Assembly (NCBI GenBank): GCA_949318235.1
Contig: OX439127.1
Span: 4,654,436 to 4,718,435, forward strand
Direction of reading: 5' to 3'
DNA length: 64,000 bases
Source of the DNA: Ecdyonurus torrentis
Taxonomy: Eukaryota; Arthropoda; Insecta; Ephemeroptera; Heptageniidae
The notes beneath the pieces are model-generated. The model did not search any database and was not told the origin of the DNA. It worked only from the letters and a program-made list of their open reading frames with translations. Position 1 is the stretch's first letter, and each line of letters opens with the position of its first letter. This document shows, one piece after another, positions 20,894 through 32,333 of this stretch. A program made the translations under genes and the position numbers.

Positions 20894-20920
20894 GACGTCA
20901 CAATAATGATCACGTGACCT
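20893..20920 (-). promoter_or_regulatory. CRE and E-box cluster
   Basis: TGACGTCA at 20,893-20,900 is a perfect CREB/ATF consensus, and CACGTG at 20,911-20,916 is a perfect E-box (USF/Myc type). The surrounding 120 bp is GC-richer than the neighbourhood. Promoter function is inferred from these motifs and from the exon-like islands downstream on the minus strand. Confidence 0.3.
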
Positions 20921-21109
20921 ACGGAAGACGGAAGACACTATTGCAAACGTCTTCCGTCTTCTTCATTTTCAAAAAATGCTCTAAGTCCCACAAACGTCTT
21001 AAAAATGAAGACTAAAGGACTGTCTTTTCGTTGTGCAAGTCTTTACAAACGGCTTTTCAAGAAAAAAGTTGTTAATTCCGACTTTTGCAAAGACACAATT
21101 TTTGCAGTG

Positions 21110-21340
21110 AAGAAAGTAAGAAAAGAAGTCATAATAATAATCAAGCAAATAAAATATACAATTTAATTTCCACATTAGGTATTGGTATTTAATTGGTATT
21201 ATTTGGTGATTGCATTCATGCTACATTCGACACCATATGTGATCACTAAATAACATGAGAAAATTTCACACACAGAGTATACTTAGCACTGTGTATACAT
21301 TATACACTAAGCAGTGTATACTTATATAGAGACTATAATA
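21110..21340. repeat. Spacer with a GTATAC hairpin
   Basis: AGTATACTTAGCACTGTG and TACACTAAGCAGTGTATAC (about 21,276-21,322) pair imperfectly around a short loop. The remaining sequence shows nothing else. Confidence 0.5.
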
Positions 21341-21625
21341 ACTCTATGACTTAAGAATGTTTTTGAGAGCATTGATGTTAACAGTTTGAAATAGGGTATC
21401 AAGGATGCGAGAAAAATAATATTAAAAATTAAACTAATTTTCTAAAGCAAATAGCAAAAAAAAAAAAAAAAAAACAAAAAAACAAAAAAAAAAACAAAAA
21501 AAAAAAAAAAAAAAAAAGCAACAAATTTGTCCTATGCTGAGCAATGTTATTCATTGTTCCAGTATCGCATCAAAGCGCATTTAGTTTGACGTCATTCACA
21601 TACACGCTACATACATCAATATCTA
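21341..21625 (+). repeat. Dispersed repeat family B, copy 2
   Basis: GAGAGCATTGATGTTAACAG (about 21,364), GTCCTATGCTGAGCAATG (about 21,529) and AAGCGCATTTAGTTTGACGTCA (about 21,573) occur in the family order. An A-rich block with AAAC interruptions (21,457-21,517) expands the middle compared with other copies. Confidence 0.65.
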
Positions 21626-21691
21626 TGGCAAAAAAAATATCTCGAAAGTCAAAACGAGGAAAAGAGCGTCTGCTTTACAGAGCTATAACGA

Positions 21692-21707
21692 GGGGGGGGG
21701 GGGGGGG
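21692..21707. repeat. G16 homopolymer
   Basis: Sixteen consecutive G, followed by AGTGAGGG. It is striking in this AT-rich context and prone to quadruplex formation and sequencing error. Confidence 0.9.
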
Positions 21708-22142
21708 AGTGAGGGTGATAAGAAAATTATGTCCAAAATATTTATAATCTTAAATTTGAGTGCCAAATCTTTCAACGTTTCTTACAAGTAATAAAGAGTG
21801 ATAACGACACAAATTCATATATTTATGACGTCTTGCGTACAGCCTATAGTCTATACAAAGAAACATCCATAAATATAACAAACTAATATAGGGAGTTTCA
21901 CAATGATAATATATACTAGAAATAAAAATAAAGTTATAACAACCAATTATTATCCAATATTAATGGAGTGAAATCCTTATTATGCAAATCTAAAATTGTT
22001 TTTATTTTATTATTATTACTTTTTTACTTTATTTTGCTTAGAGATGTATAATTTAAAATTCTTTTCATGTGATTGTCATTGTGACACCACGGAGATATCG
22101 CATTATCATTATCTAATAAAAATATCAAGTTAATTTCAACAT
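21708..22142. other. Spacer, nothing recognised
   Basis: AT-rich sequence. The minus-strand open frame at 22,024-22,239 runs into the tandem duplication and has no domain. Confidence 0.45.
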
Positions 22143-22342
22143 AACTGCAAGTCAGCAAGTGCGGCATGATATGATGTGTTGAAAACAAGAGATACCGCCT
22201 GCACTGTATGCAGATTATACTTGGCATCCCGAGTATCAAGTCAACTGCAAGTCAGCAAGTGCGGCATGATATGATGTGTTGAAAACAAAAGATGCCGCCT
22301 GCACTGTATGCAGATTATACTTGGCATCACGAGTATCAAGTA
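22143..22342 (+). repeat. 100-bp tandem duplication
   Basis: Two head-to-tail copies (22,143-22,242 and 22,243-22,342) begin AACTGCAAGTCAGCAAGTGC and end GAGTATCAAGT. They differ at only a few positions, so the duplication is recent. Confidence 0.9.
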
Positions 22343-22614
22343 CCGTTGACTAAACATCGAGATATCTTTATGTTTCACACAGCGAACGTTAATCAACCAT
22401 ATAGATATTATGTCTACGCAAGGACATGCATGAATGTATCTTGAAATAATAAGATTTTATAACGTTCTATTGCGCGTAAAAAAAGAATCAAATGTAAGTC
22501 CTATTGAGTTTTATTTATTATTTCTGAAAAAACTGTTTTTAAATTCAAGTAACTTTTAAGTAATTTATTCTAAAAAGAAAAAAAAAAGTTATTTATTCTA
22601 AAAAACAAAAGGAC
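22343..22614. other. AT-rich spacer
   Basis: No feature seen. Confidence 0.5.
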
Positions 22615-22957
22615 AATTTTTACTTTTTATATAACATAAGCATTTATATCACAAAACACTTGATGGGACATACATAAATAACTTTAGTTTGTCTCAAAAC
22701 CCAACTGTAGCTCCGTGGCAGTGATCATAAATTTTTATTTATGCAACCTGCACAACATTTTCATACTAATTTTTGCATGTTTCTGACGTCATAAACATGA
22801 ATAGTCACTTAAATTGCATACTTTACAGTATTTTCACGTTCTTTCGTAGGGCTACATTAACATTCTGGTAAAAATTGTCAACAGTTTTGAACATCCCATT
22901 TCATGTTTATTCATTAAAAAGCACATGTTGTTTTATGTGGTCTTTGGCTTTAAGTAT
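22615..22957 (+). repeat. Dispersed repeat family A, copy 1
   Basis: It matches 31,988-32,333 (plus) and 62,889-63,236 (minus). Landmarks are ACAAAACACTTGATGGGA, CCCAACTGTAGC, CTGACGTCATAAACATGA, GGGCTACATTAACATTCTGG and GTGGTCTTTGGCTTTAA. In better copies the ends are inverted repeats (AAAGGAATAGACCA / TGGTCTATGGCTTT), marking a ~345-bp MITE. Confidence 0.75.
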
Positions 22958-23237
22958 TTGAATATTAATTATTTTCAAATTTTGTTACTGTCATATTAAC
23001 TTTAAGGCTTCATCTACTGCACACATAAGATTGTTCTGCTTTCTCCTGAAATAAATACAGCAAGGCAGCGGTAAGGAAAACCATCGAGATTGACCATTTT
23101 TATTTATAACTTTAATAATTTCAGACAACTTGAATAAAAGTTTAAATGTGTATATAAAAAAAATAATTTTTACCTTTCAATACAACCAAGATGTTTGAAA
23201 TATTTTTTAACTATGTTTTAGGGGTTGTGGTTAAGAT

Positions 23238-23565
23238 GTTCAGCATAATTACGTATGTTATTACAAAATAACAACATTTGTGCTCTACAATATAGCAAGT
23301 GTTCAATGTAGCAACATAATGTATGCTATATTGTACAGTGATTATACTACATATAACATAATATTTAACATGTTCAGCATAATTACTTATGTTATTTCAA
23401 AATAGCAACATTTGTTCTCTACAATATAGCAAGTGTTCAATGTAGCAACATAATGTCTGCTATACAGTATTGTTCAGTGATTATAACATGTTCAGCATAA
23501 TTAATTATGTTATTACAAAGTAACAACATTTGTGCTCTACAATATAACAAGTGTTCAATGCAGCT
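23238..23565 (+). repeat. Three tandem ~118-134-bp units
   Basis: GTTCAGCATAATTA starts units at 23,238, 23,372 and 23,490. Each unit has ACAACATTTGTGCTCTACAA and AAGTGTTCAATG. A related inverted copy lies at 27,700-27,960. Confidence 0.8.
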
Positions 23566-23768
23566 TATTTAATATTTAATCAAAGTTTAATCAATTTTAA
23601 GTTCAATTTCAAAGTTTAATTATTCTTAGTTTAAAATGAGGAAGACTTACAAAATTTTGGGTGATTAATTTTCTAAAATAGAAACATTGTCTTAAATCAA
23701 TTGATTTATGAATTTCTAATTTTTGACTTGATTAATTGTTTTTATTTATAATTTTTGAAAATCTAAAC
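23566..23768. other. AT-rich spacer
   Basis: No feature seen. Confidence 0.5.
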
Positions 23769-23975
23769 ATGACGTCACGTCATGCAAGTGGCCATAGGAA
23801 AAAGTTTCCGCCTAAGACTAACAAATAAAAATTTTGCTGGCAAATGTTGTCCGCATCCACTTTGAGTTCCATGAAGTGTATGATAGCAGACCAAGTTGGG
23901 GTTTCCCTCGGCGACAATTGCATCGTATTCTCGCCGATATGCCGCCACTGCAACATTTGATATTGTTTTGTTCTA
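23769..23975 (-). other. Coding-like GC-richer island beside a CRE palindrome
   Basis: On the minus strand two overlapping frames stay open for over 50 codons from about 23,970, both preceded by an acceptor-like ATGTTGCAG. One reads AAYRREYDAIVAEGNPNLVC and continues to a TGA in the CRE-like palindrome. The palindrome CATGACGTCACGTCATG (23,769-23,785) contains TGACGTCA. No family is recognised. It could be an exon, a transposon-derived piece or chance. Confidence 0.15.
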
Positions 23976-24571
23976 TTTAAGTATCACTTGTGCAATAATG
24001 ACATCAATGCAGCATAAATTACGTAATTTATATCCGTACATAGGGGAAACATCTTTGTTCCTCATTTGTCACAGAAATAAAAGTTGATTATGACTGTAAG
24101 CTGTAAGCAATGTTCTAATTAAATAAATAAAAATAAAAATCCTATGCTGGCCTGTGTATTCCTGACTAACAAAATGGGAGTCTTAAATATGAGTGGATCC
24201 CAATATCCCTTACATGTCTTCTTGGCTGATTTTTTAGACACGCTGTTTTAAATTTCCCTCTCTAGAGAACACTGCGATACGTTTGGGGGCTATTTGAACT
24301 ATTATGATAAGGATTGATAAGGCTGACTAAAGGTCAGAAACGATATAATGTATGACATAAACAGAGATAACCACTTTGAATTATTGCGCTCAGGTGACAA
24401 CAAGACCTCAAACCTGTGAAAACAAAAAAAAAGTTCATAATGTTTCTTTTGTAGTAATAATTTTGTATATTTTTGTGAACTCAGTCTGATTTAAACCTAG
24501 GATTATGAGTGTGGTTTCATGTGCATTTATTCTATGTATTTTTATTTAGCTTTTCCATTTTTTTAACCCAG
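23976..24571. other. Unannotated interval
   Basis: It includes the second copy of a 24-bp sequence seen at 6,467-6,490 (here 24,006-24,029). The rest is ordinary AT-rich sequence without a supportable feature. Confidence 0.4.
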
Positions 24572-24668
24572 GGGAGAGAGAAGGCCGATGTCTTGATTGT
24601 ACTGTGCCCAACTATATTGTGAATGTATTATGTTTTTTGAAATAAATCCCTTTCTGAATGTGAATCTA
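24572..24668 (+). other. Candidate 3'-terminal exon with polyadenylation signal
   Basis: A polypyrimidine tract and acceptor (CCATTTTTTTAACCCAG) ends at 24,571. It is followed by a GC-richer stretch open for 16 codons (GREKADVLIVLCPTIL) to a TGA, then an AATAAA at 24,641-24,646 with a TG-rich sequence downstream. The pattern is what a terminal exon would show. No upstream exon was identified, and the assembly gap starts 130 bp later. Confidence 0.25.
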
Positions 24669-24796
24669 TTAGTAATAGTCAGGCAATAGTAGTTTTGGCT
24701 GCCAATCGCGTCGCTAGAGTGTAAAAACTTCAATCATGCTTGTCTACACATTTATACAGGGAGTCCGAAGACATTTAAAGGACATTGAAAGGAACC

Positions 24797-24996
24797 NNNN
24801 NNNNNNNNNNNNNNNNNNNNNNNNNNNNNNNNNNNNNNNNNNNNNNNNNNNNNNNNNNNNNNNNNNNNNNNNNNNNNNNNNNNNNNNNNNNNNNNNNNNN
24901 NNNNNNNNNNNNNNNNNNNNNNNNNNNNNNNNNNNNNNNNNNNNNNNNNNNNNNNNNNNNNNNNNNNNNNNNNNNNNNNNNNNNNNNNNNNNNNNN
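24797..24996. other. Assembly gap of 200 N
   Basis: Exactly 200 N, so the size is probably a placeholder. Open frames drawn across it are meaningless. Confidence 1.
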
Positions 24997-25086
24997 TTTT
25001 GGTAAAAATTATCATCACTTTTGTAGATCACATTTTGTGTTCAATGCTTAAAACGAACATGTTGTTTCATGTTTTCTATGCCTTTA
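24997..25086 (+). repeat. Right end of a family A repeat cut by the gap
   Basis: GGTAAAAATTATCATCACTT, then ACATGTTGTTTCATG and TCTATGCCTTTAA correspond to the last ~90 bp of family A. The missing 5' part probably lies in the gap. Confidence 0.5.
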
Positions 25087-25195
25087 AGTTACTTCAGAAT
25101 TAAATTAATGAAATCAAACATTTACATAAACTACATTATAAACTAAATCAAACTCGTACTTATAAGCCTTGAACACGTTAAATTAAAAATGTGTG

Positions 25196-25378
25196 TAATA
25201 TCCTATAACATATTCCTAAATATCAATGTTGTTTTGGTCTGATAATCACTGATTGCTAATTTATTTTCCATGCACAAAATCACAGCTGCGGGTTTGTGAA
25301 TTGAAAATAAATTAGTAACCAATAATTCTGACCAAATCAACATTGATATATATATAATATAGGTATGTTAGGATATTA
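25196..25378. mobile_element. 183-bp MITE
   Basis: TAATATCCTATAACATA at 25,196 pairs with TATGTTAGGATATTA at 25,378. Pairing continues through ATATCAATGTTG / CAACATTGATAT and CTAATTTATTTTC / GAAAATAAATTAG. The loop holds ACAGCTGCGGG. Partly matching CCTTGAACAC / GTTCAAGG sequences flank it, suggesting insertion into another inverted repeat. Confidence 0.75.
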
Positions 25379-25699
25379 AACTATTTTTTTGTTCAAGGTG
25401 TTCTATGCCTTTAAGAATGTTAAATTATTGTGAGTAAGTAAGCTGTTTAAGACTATAGATTATGCCAATCTACACCGAGGCCAAAACTAAGATCAAAACA
25501 AATTCCGTAGATAACTAAAATTGTCCAGGTAATCAATGTATATAATATTAAAGTATATAGTGGTATAATTATATAGATGGTGTTATAGTGCAAGATAAAT
25601 ATTTTCAAATATTTATATATTGATACAAATATCGCCATCTCGTGGAGTCTGAACTACACTTATGTGTAGGTAGGAAAACTATATCATTTGAAGTTTAAA

Positions 25700-25700
<1 letters not shown>
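25379..25700. other. AT-rich spacer
   Basis: A further TTCTATGCCTTTAAG end-like motif at about 25,400 recalls family A. Nothing else is seen. Confidence 0.4.

Positions 25701-25750
<50 letters not shown>
25701..25750. repeat. (TA)n microsatellite
   Basis: About 24 TA units. Confidence 0.95.
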
Positions 25751-25758
<8 letters not shown>

Positions 25759-27695
25759 CAGATAGGTAACAAAGGATAAATATTGGTAATAAATAAAATA
25801 GTAAACAATGTTTTAGTTTGTAGTAAAATCAGTTTATTAAACCAGTAAATTAGATCACCTGCAATTATTTGTCACATTTTTACATAATATCCCGTCAAAA
25901 AAACTTATATAATTACGATATTTGAATACAGGAAACACAAATTTTTGAATACGAAAACTTTACTAAACAAGATACTTACTGAAAAGAACCTAAATCTATA
26001 TTTTCTTAGTATTCCAGACTAAATTAAAATGCTAGATGTATTTATAATGCTGAAAAGCAATAGTTTTTAAGAATTTTTCAATATAATTTTTATTTCTTTT
26101 TTATATTTAAAACATTTTATTGAAAAGATAAAAAAAAATCATTTTTAAAAATATGTAGAAATAGTTGGAAGTAGTTTTATAAAAATTGAAAAAAGTGACT
26201 TTTACTAACATTATTTTCATTATTATAAATTTAGACATCAATTTGGTATTTTCATAAGAAAAGCAATCATATCAAATTTGTGATAGTGAAAAAATATTAA
26301 GTCATTTTTTTTGTATAATTTATTTTAATTTTAACTCTACATAATTTATCAGATCAGCTGAAGTTCTGCATTAACATAAACTTGCTGATCTTGTTATGTG
26401 CTCAAACTAAAAGTAGAGTTAAGTGTGGGAAGGCAAAATTGCCATTTGAGCATTGCTATTTTAGCTCAAGTTTTATAATTTGCAGTTGAGAGCACAAATG
26501 ACGATACAAAATTTGAGCAGACTAGACTGACAGAAAGAGGCAAAATTTAAAACTGGAGCAAGTTGTAATTTTACCTCTCAAATCAGAATTTCTAATCTTT
26601 AAGAACTCAAATAAAAAATATATTATTAGGTTTAAGCATAAAATTTGAACGAGGCAAAATTTAGTCGACTTGTTATTCTAGCTCTCAAATCTTAATGCTT
26701 AACTGACGGTAAACATTTGAGCATGTAAATAGTTTTTGAGCTTCAAGCGTTGCAACTATTATTTATTTTCAGAGCACAAATAACTCAAATGATAGCAAAA
26801 TAAAGTAGGTAATTTTAAATGTAATCAATTTTATATTTTAAACAAATCTCAAAATATTATAAAAATATTTCCAAGGCTTTCAAATATTTCCAAAAATAAA
26901 ACTGATAAATATAGTGACAATATTAATAAATCACAATAAGAGTATTATAAATTGCTAAAAAAAATTAGAAAGAAATAAAAATATAAAGAAAACCTACTTC
27001 AACTATAACATCATTAAACTTAAAATATTATATAAAATATAATTTAATTTATTTATGCATTAAGTATCTTGTTTTTGCAAAGTTTAAGCATTTTAAAATT
27101 ATTGCATGTAAAAAAACATAACAATTAACATAGACACGACCAATATGCAGTCAAACTCCTCTTAACTATTTCATTTTTTTTTTAATACAGAATTTTGTTA
27201 ATATATTTTTCCATTCAAAAAGTAACTCCCAATAAGCACTACTGTTGTTCGTAAACCCGACAGTTTTATTGTAAAAAAAAGCGCATTGCACTTGATTGAC
27301 AATAGATGATCTTTAATTTAATAGTAAAAAACATGAAGGATTTACGAACAGTGTTAATATTATTCTTGTGAGAAAAATACGCGCTGTATCTGTATGGTAA
27401 AATATAGAATATAGAATTTCATTTACACGTTGCAATACTTATAAACATGATTTTGCACGTGGTCCATTAAGTGTACAATATCTTAAAGATATAAAACAAC
27501 AATTCCCTGTTAATTATAAAAGACAACTTTGTTATAAATTTTATATCGGCAGAATAGCAATTATTAATTAAATTTACATAAATAATTTAAATATTACAGA
27601 ATAACATTTTAATTATTTTAATTTCTAATAATTAAAATGGCATGCCATTGAATTTTTACAAATTGAAAACATTTTAATCGTAAAAAAAATTACGT
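25751..27695. other. AT-rich DNA with TTTGAGC motifs
   Basis: No gene is visible. Between 26,400 and 26,810 the motif TTTGAGC/GCTCAAA recurs about ten times in both orientations at irregular spacing, recalling the vocabulary of the 2.9-8.9 kb element. An imperfect inverted repeat at 26,333-26,416 pairs AACTCTAC with GTAGAGTT and GATCAGC with GCTGATC. Confidence 0.45.
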
Positions 27696-27699
27696 AATT

Positions 27700-27960
27700 T
27701 GTTCTACATTGAACACTTTCTATAAATAGCAAGTAGCTATAAGTAGCTCAAAATTGTTGTTATTTTGTAGTAACATTACTATGCTAAAGATATTAAGTAA
27801 AATATTATGAAGTACACTGAACATTTGCTAGAGTGTAGAGCACAAATATTGTTATTTTGTAATAACATAAGTAATTATTTTGAACATCCTAACTATAATG
27901 TTATGTTGTATAATCTATCACCTAACAATATAGCATACATAGCATAGCAAGCTTAGCAAC
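27700..27960 (-). repeat. Inverted copy of the 23.2-kb tandem unit
   Basis: TAGAGCACAAATATTGTTAT and TTGTAATAACATAAGTAATT (27,834-27,880) are the reverse complement of the unit at 23,238, and a partial second copy lies at 27,700-27,790. Confidence 0.65.
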
Positions 27961-27964
27961 ATTG

Positions 27965-28095
27965 CATATCGTCGCTGTGGCGGCTAAAGTGCCGATCTGC
28001 AAAATCAACAAAGATCATTTTTCTATGTTTTTGTATTGATAATGAGCCTTGTTGATTTTGCAGACCGGCACTTTATCCGCCACAGCGACGATATG
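27965..28095. mobile_element. 131-bp MITE with ~47-bp near-perfect arms
   Basis: CATATCGTCGCTGTGGCGG at 27,965 and CCGCCACAGCGACGATATG ending at 28,095 are exact complements. The arms continue through AAAGTGCCG.TCTGCAAAATC and complement. The loop is ~37 bp. It is inserted next to the inverted tandem-unit copy. Confidence 0.85.
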
Positions 28096-28679
28096 TTGTT
28101 ATATTTAAATGTTGCTGCATTGAGTAACCATAATTATAATGTATTTATTAATTTGCATGTAAAATTTGCAATGCTATTTGACTTGTCACATGGTATATAG
28201 TTAAATTATTATTTTATTTATTGCAACAAAAGTAAAGTAAAGTTAATCTAGATTTTAAAACATGATATAAAAATAGTTATAACAATGCGTGTATAAAATT
28301 AAAATGAATCATGTATAAATATAATATATATATTCACAACTAACACCTTGCATTAACATTTATGAAAAACACTTTAGTAAATTTATAATAATAAACTATT
28401 TTTTAATCAATTAAAAATGATCAATTTGCATTTTTTATAAAAATGACGTATAGGTTATATATTTATTTATTATTATTTACTTATTAATTATAAAACAATG
28501 TACTTATTGTTTTTTAAATTAAAAGAAGTAACTTTTTTTTTATTCTTCATTATTAGTTTTTATTATTATTATTATTTTTTAAAGATATTGTAACTTTTTT
28601 TTTCTTTTGTTCTCTTGCTACGTAGTATTATTACTACTTCTCTCATATTAGAATTATGTATGCAATCAAAGATTATCAT
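28096..28679. other. AT-rich spacer
   Basis: No feature seen. Confidence 0.5.
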
Positions 28680-28815
28680 AAATGTTTTCTGTTGGGGTTA
28701 GGTGTAAGAGTGGGCCATACATATTGTCAGGCTTAAACCTCGCCTTTTCAAAAATTTGTAATTTTTTTCTATGCATTTTTTTGAATAAAGACGATTATTT
28801 ATTTATTTATTTAAC
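28680..28815 (+). other. Retroposon-like or mRNA-like 3' end
   Basis: A slightly GC-richer stretch (GTAAGAGTGGGCCATACATA, then AGGCTTAAACCTCGCC) is followed by TTTGAATAAAG and an (ATTT)n run at 28,795-28,813. An AATAAA followed by a short simple-repeat tail is common at the 3' end of LINEs. No coding remnant is recognised. Confidence 0.3.
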
Positions 28816-29287
28816 TGACTACTGTTTAACAGTTAGAATAAATCAAAAGGTTTTTAAACTGATTTCACCCAATTTAAAGATGTTAAATTTTTTTTTTGGC
28901 AGAATTATGGTCAGATGCACACTCTTAAAATTGGTACATGCATTATTTCTTTAGTTACGAATAGTAACTTATTTAAGATTATACATTTTTAAGTTGTTAT
29001 GAGTTGCTAAAATAATGCAATTCAGAATTTTAACAATAGCTTTTTATACTTAAAATAGCATAAAACTTTTTAAAGTAACTTAACTTTAAAATGATTTCTT
29101 TTAATAACTTTTACTAAAATGCGTTATTTTCGATTCTAGAATAACTTAAAAGTGTAAATATTAAGAAAAAAAAAAGTATTCGTTACTAAAAATTTGCAGC
29201 AATTTTTTAAGTGATAAACTTAATTTCACAATATGTATATATTATAAAATTAAGAAAATAGGTTTTCAACTTATATTAGCCTAAAAT
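28816..29287. other. AT-rich spacer
   Basis: No feature seen. Confidence 0.5.
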
Positions 29288-29535
29288 TATGTACAGTTTC
29301 GATCAAATGAATAGTTACCATTTAAACTCGATGTTTTTTACCGCGTTAAATTTCGTTCAATTTTGCAACCTTGTTTATGATTATTCATTGAACTCTATAT
29401 TCTCAATCACATCTATATTCAAATTCATTGAGTCTATATATTGTAATAGTTGACAAAGACACCACAAGAAGTCACCTGTGATGCACTCAGGTAGACAATG
29501 TGGCGGGTAAATATTTTGCTTGCTTGCTTGCTCCT

Positions 29536-29567
<32 letters not shown>

Positions 29568-29750
29568 GAAATGCTTTCAAGTATTTGTTTGATAACAAGT
29601 TTCGAACTATTTTCTTACCAAATTGCTGTCATTACAAATCATATTGATATAAATGATAAAAAAAAATCTTAATTTTAATCTCTTAATAATCGGGCAAATC
29701 GGAAAGTCAGCAGTTATTTTGAAACATAAAAAACATTAAATGCATTTCTT

Positions 29751-29791
<41 letters not shown>

Positions 29792-30033
29792 AGCAAGCAA
29801 GCAAAATATTTACCCGCCGGATTGTCTACCTGAGTGCATCACAGGTGACTTCTTGTGGTGTATTTGTCAACTATTACAATATATAGACTCAATGAATTTG
29901 AATATAGATGTGATTGAGAATATAGAGTTCAATGAATAATCATAAACAAGGTTGCAAAATTGAACAAAATTTAACGCGGTAAAAAACATCGAGTTTAAAT
30001 GGTAACTATTCATTTGATCGAAACTGTACATAC
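29288..30033. mobile_element. 746-bp palindrome containing mirrored microsatellites
   Basis: Arms of about 280 bp (29,288-29,575 and 29,745-30,033) are ~95% complementary by eye around a ~170-bp AT-rich spacer. Each arm contains a GCTTGCTTGCTTGCTC repeat (or complement) and a (CT)n/(GA)n tract: (TC)15 at 29,534-29,563 and (GA)16 at 29,753-29,784. No terminal direct repeat is certain. It could be a foldback element or an inverted duplication. Confidence 0.85.
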
Positions 30034-30682
30034 TTAAACTGCATTATAATATTATGCATCAGCATATTAGTCAATACAGTGGTCAATAATGAATACATAT
30101 AATAACGTATTAAGTAATTTTTTACATTTACTTTCTACAAAAAAAATTACAAAAAAAAAGGAAGAATTAATTCGAGTTTATAAATAAAATTATAACGAAA
30201 TGCTAGAATACAAATTTAAAACACTTTTAACTGAAAATTTAAATCACTCATTTGAGTATCATCTTTGTGCATTTACTGCATTTAGTTTTTATTTTATAAT
30301 AAGATTAATACTTAAAATAAAAAAAGTTAATATTTTACAAATATATCTTTCTACTTTTCTTTCTCTTTTTTTATAATTTCTCTTTCTATTCTATATTTTT
30401 TAACTTATTAATATGTAATGTAGTATTATCAATCACCTATATATATATGTTATTATATTTAGCGATCTCCTTTAATAAGATTTTTAACTTCGTATAAATT
30501 TACATTTAACATTATAGCAAAATTTAAAAAAAAGTTTTTGTTTTCTATAAACTTATTATTGTTTTTATTGTTATCAAAACACAGTTAAACACTTAAAATT
30601 TGCAAAACTCATATATGAAACAAAACACATTATAAAATGTATATTTAAAAAATTAAAATTTAACACTACAAGATGAACAGTA
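30034..30682. other. AT-rich spacer
   Basis: No feature seen. A minus-strand open frame at 30,574-30,789 is AT-driven. Confidence 0.5.
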
Positions 30683-31000
30683 TAGGGTGTATGAGAGTCA
30701 ACGCAATGTTGGTGTAATTTATAACATAGGTCACATAGGTAATGTTTTTTGTCTAAATTAGAAATATTTTGCATTTTTTTGGACAGCATTGATGTTGTTA
30801 ATAGCTTAAATTCAGGTAAAAAAATAATAATTAAAAATTATCTGGTATTTTAAGAAAAATAATAATTATAAAAATTTATTAAAAAGCAAAAAAAAAAAAA
30901 ACATGTTAACTTTTTGTTAAATGCTTAGCAATGTTATAATTACACCAGTGTAGGTCAAAGCGCATTAAATATGACATCATGTGCATACCCTATAAAAAAC
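30683..31000 (+). mobile_element. Dispersed repeat family B, copy 3, with both ends
   Basis: ATAGGGTGTATGAGAGTCAA at about 30,684 and its partner ATGTGCATACCCTAT at about 30,995 are terminal inverted repeats. Inside lie CAGCATTGATGTTGTTAATAG and AAGCGCATTAAATATGACAT. This copy best defines the family as a ~315-bp MITE-like element. Confidence 0.6.
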
Positions 31001-31987
<987 letters not shown>

Positions 31988-32333
31988 TTAAAGGAATAGA
32001 CCAGAAAAAAACAAGCACTTTTTTCACAAAACACTTAATGAGATTTACATAAATAACATTAGTTTGTCTTAAAACCCAACAGTAGCTATGTAGCAGTAAT
32101 CAGAAAATTCGATTTATGCAACCCGCACAACATTTTTATTCTATATTTGGTATGTTGCTGACGTTATTAACATAACATAATCTTTCACGCAAATTGCATA
32201 CTTAACATTTATTTCATACTCTGACGTGGGGCTACAATAACATTCTGGTTAAAATTGTCATTAGTTTTGAAGATGCTATTTCATGTTTATTTATTAAAAA
32301 GCACATGCTGTTTAATGTGGTCTATGGCTTTAT
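31988..32333 (+). mobile_element. Dispersed repeat family A, copy 2 (complete)
   Basis: TAAAGGAATAGACCAG at the left and TGGTCTATGGCTTTA at the right are inverted repeats. The middle matches copies at 22.6 and 62.9 kb through CAAAACACTTAATGAGA, CCCAACAGTAGC, GGGGCTACAATAACATTCTG and AAAGCACATGCTG. Non-coding. Confidence 0.8.

Larger units (their letters stand above)
18740..20925 (-). other. Candidate spliced transcription unit inside the CACTA-like element
   Basis: Five GC-richer islands lie on the minus strand in a 2.2-kb AT-rich stretch. From 5' to 3' they are 20,771-20,893, 20,639-20,709, 20,204-20,317, 19,543-19,628 and up to 18,928. The last four have acceptor-like ends and the third and fourth have donor-like ends. 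Upstream of the first, at 20,893-20,920, lie a perfect CRE (TGACGTCA) and an E-box in GGTCACGTGATC, as in a compact promoter. I could not join all five into one frame, so it may be a non-coding RNA, a decayed gene or a host fragment captured by the element. Confidence 0.3.
18054..21109. mobile_element. 3.06-kb CACTA-like (EnSpm/CMC-type) non-autonomous element
   Basis: It starts CACTGCAAA (18,054) and ends TTTGCAGTG (21,109). The termini remain alignable for ~30 bp, both continuing GTCTT..NAAAAG.C. Both ends are packed with short CGTCTT/AAGAC motifs in both orientations (18,070-18,220 and 20,925-21,090). Short CACT-starting TIRs with dense subterminal repeats are the hallmark of CACTA-type elements. 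The dinucleotide AA flanks both ends, compatible with a 2-bp target duplication. No transposase is present. The interior carries exon-like islands on the minus strand. Confidence 0.55.

Noticed and set aside
24736..25051. Open frames across 24.8-25.0 kb
   Set aside because: They consist mainly of the 200-N gap.
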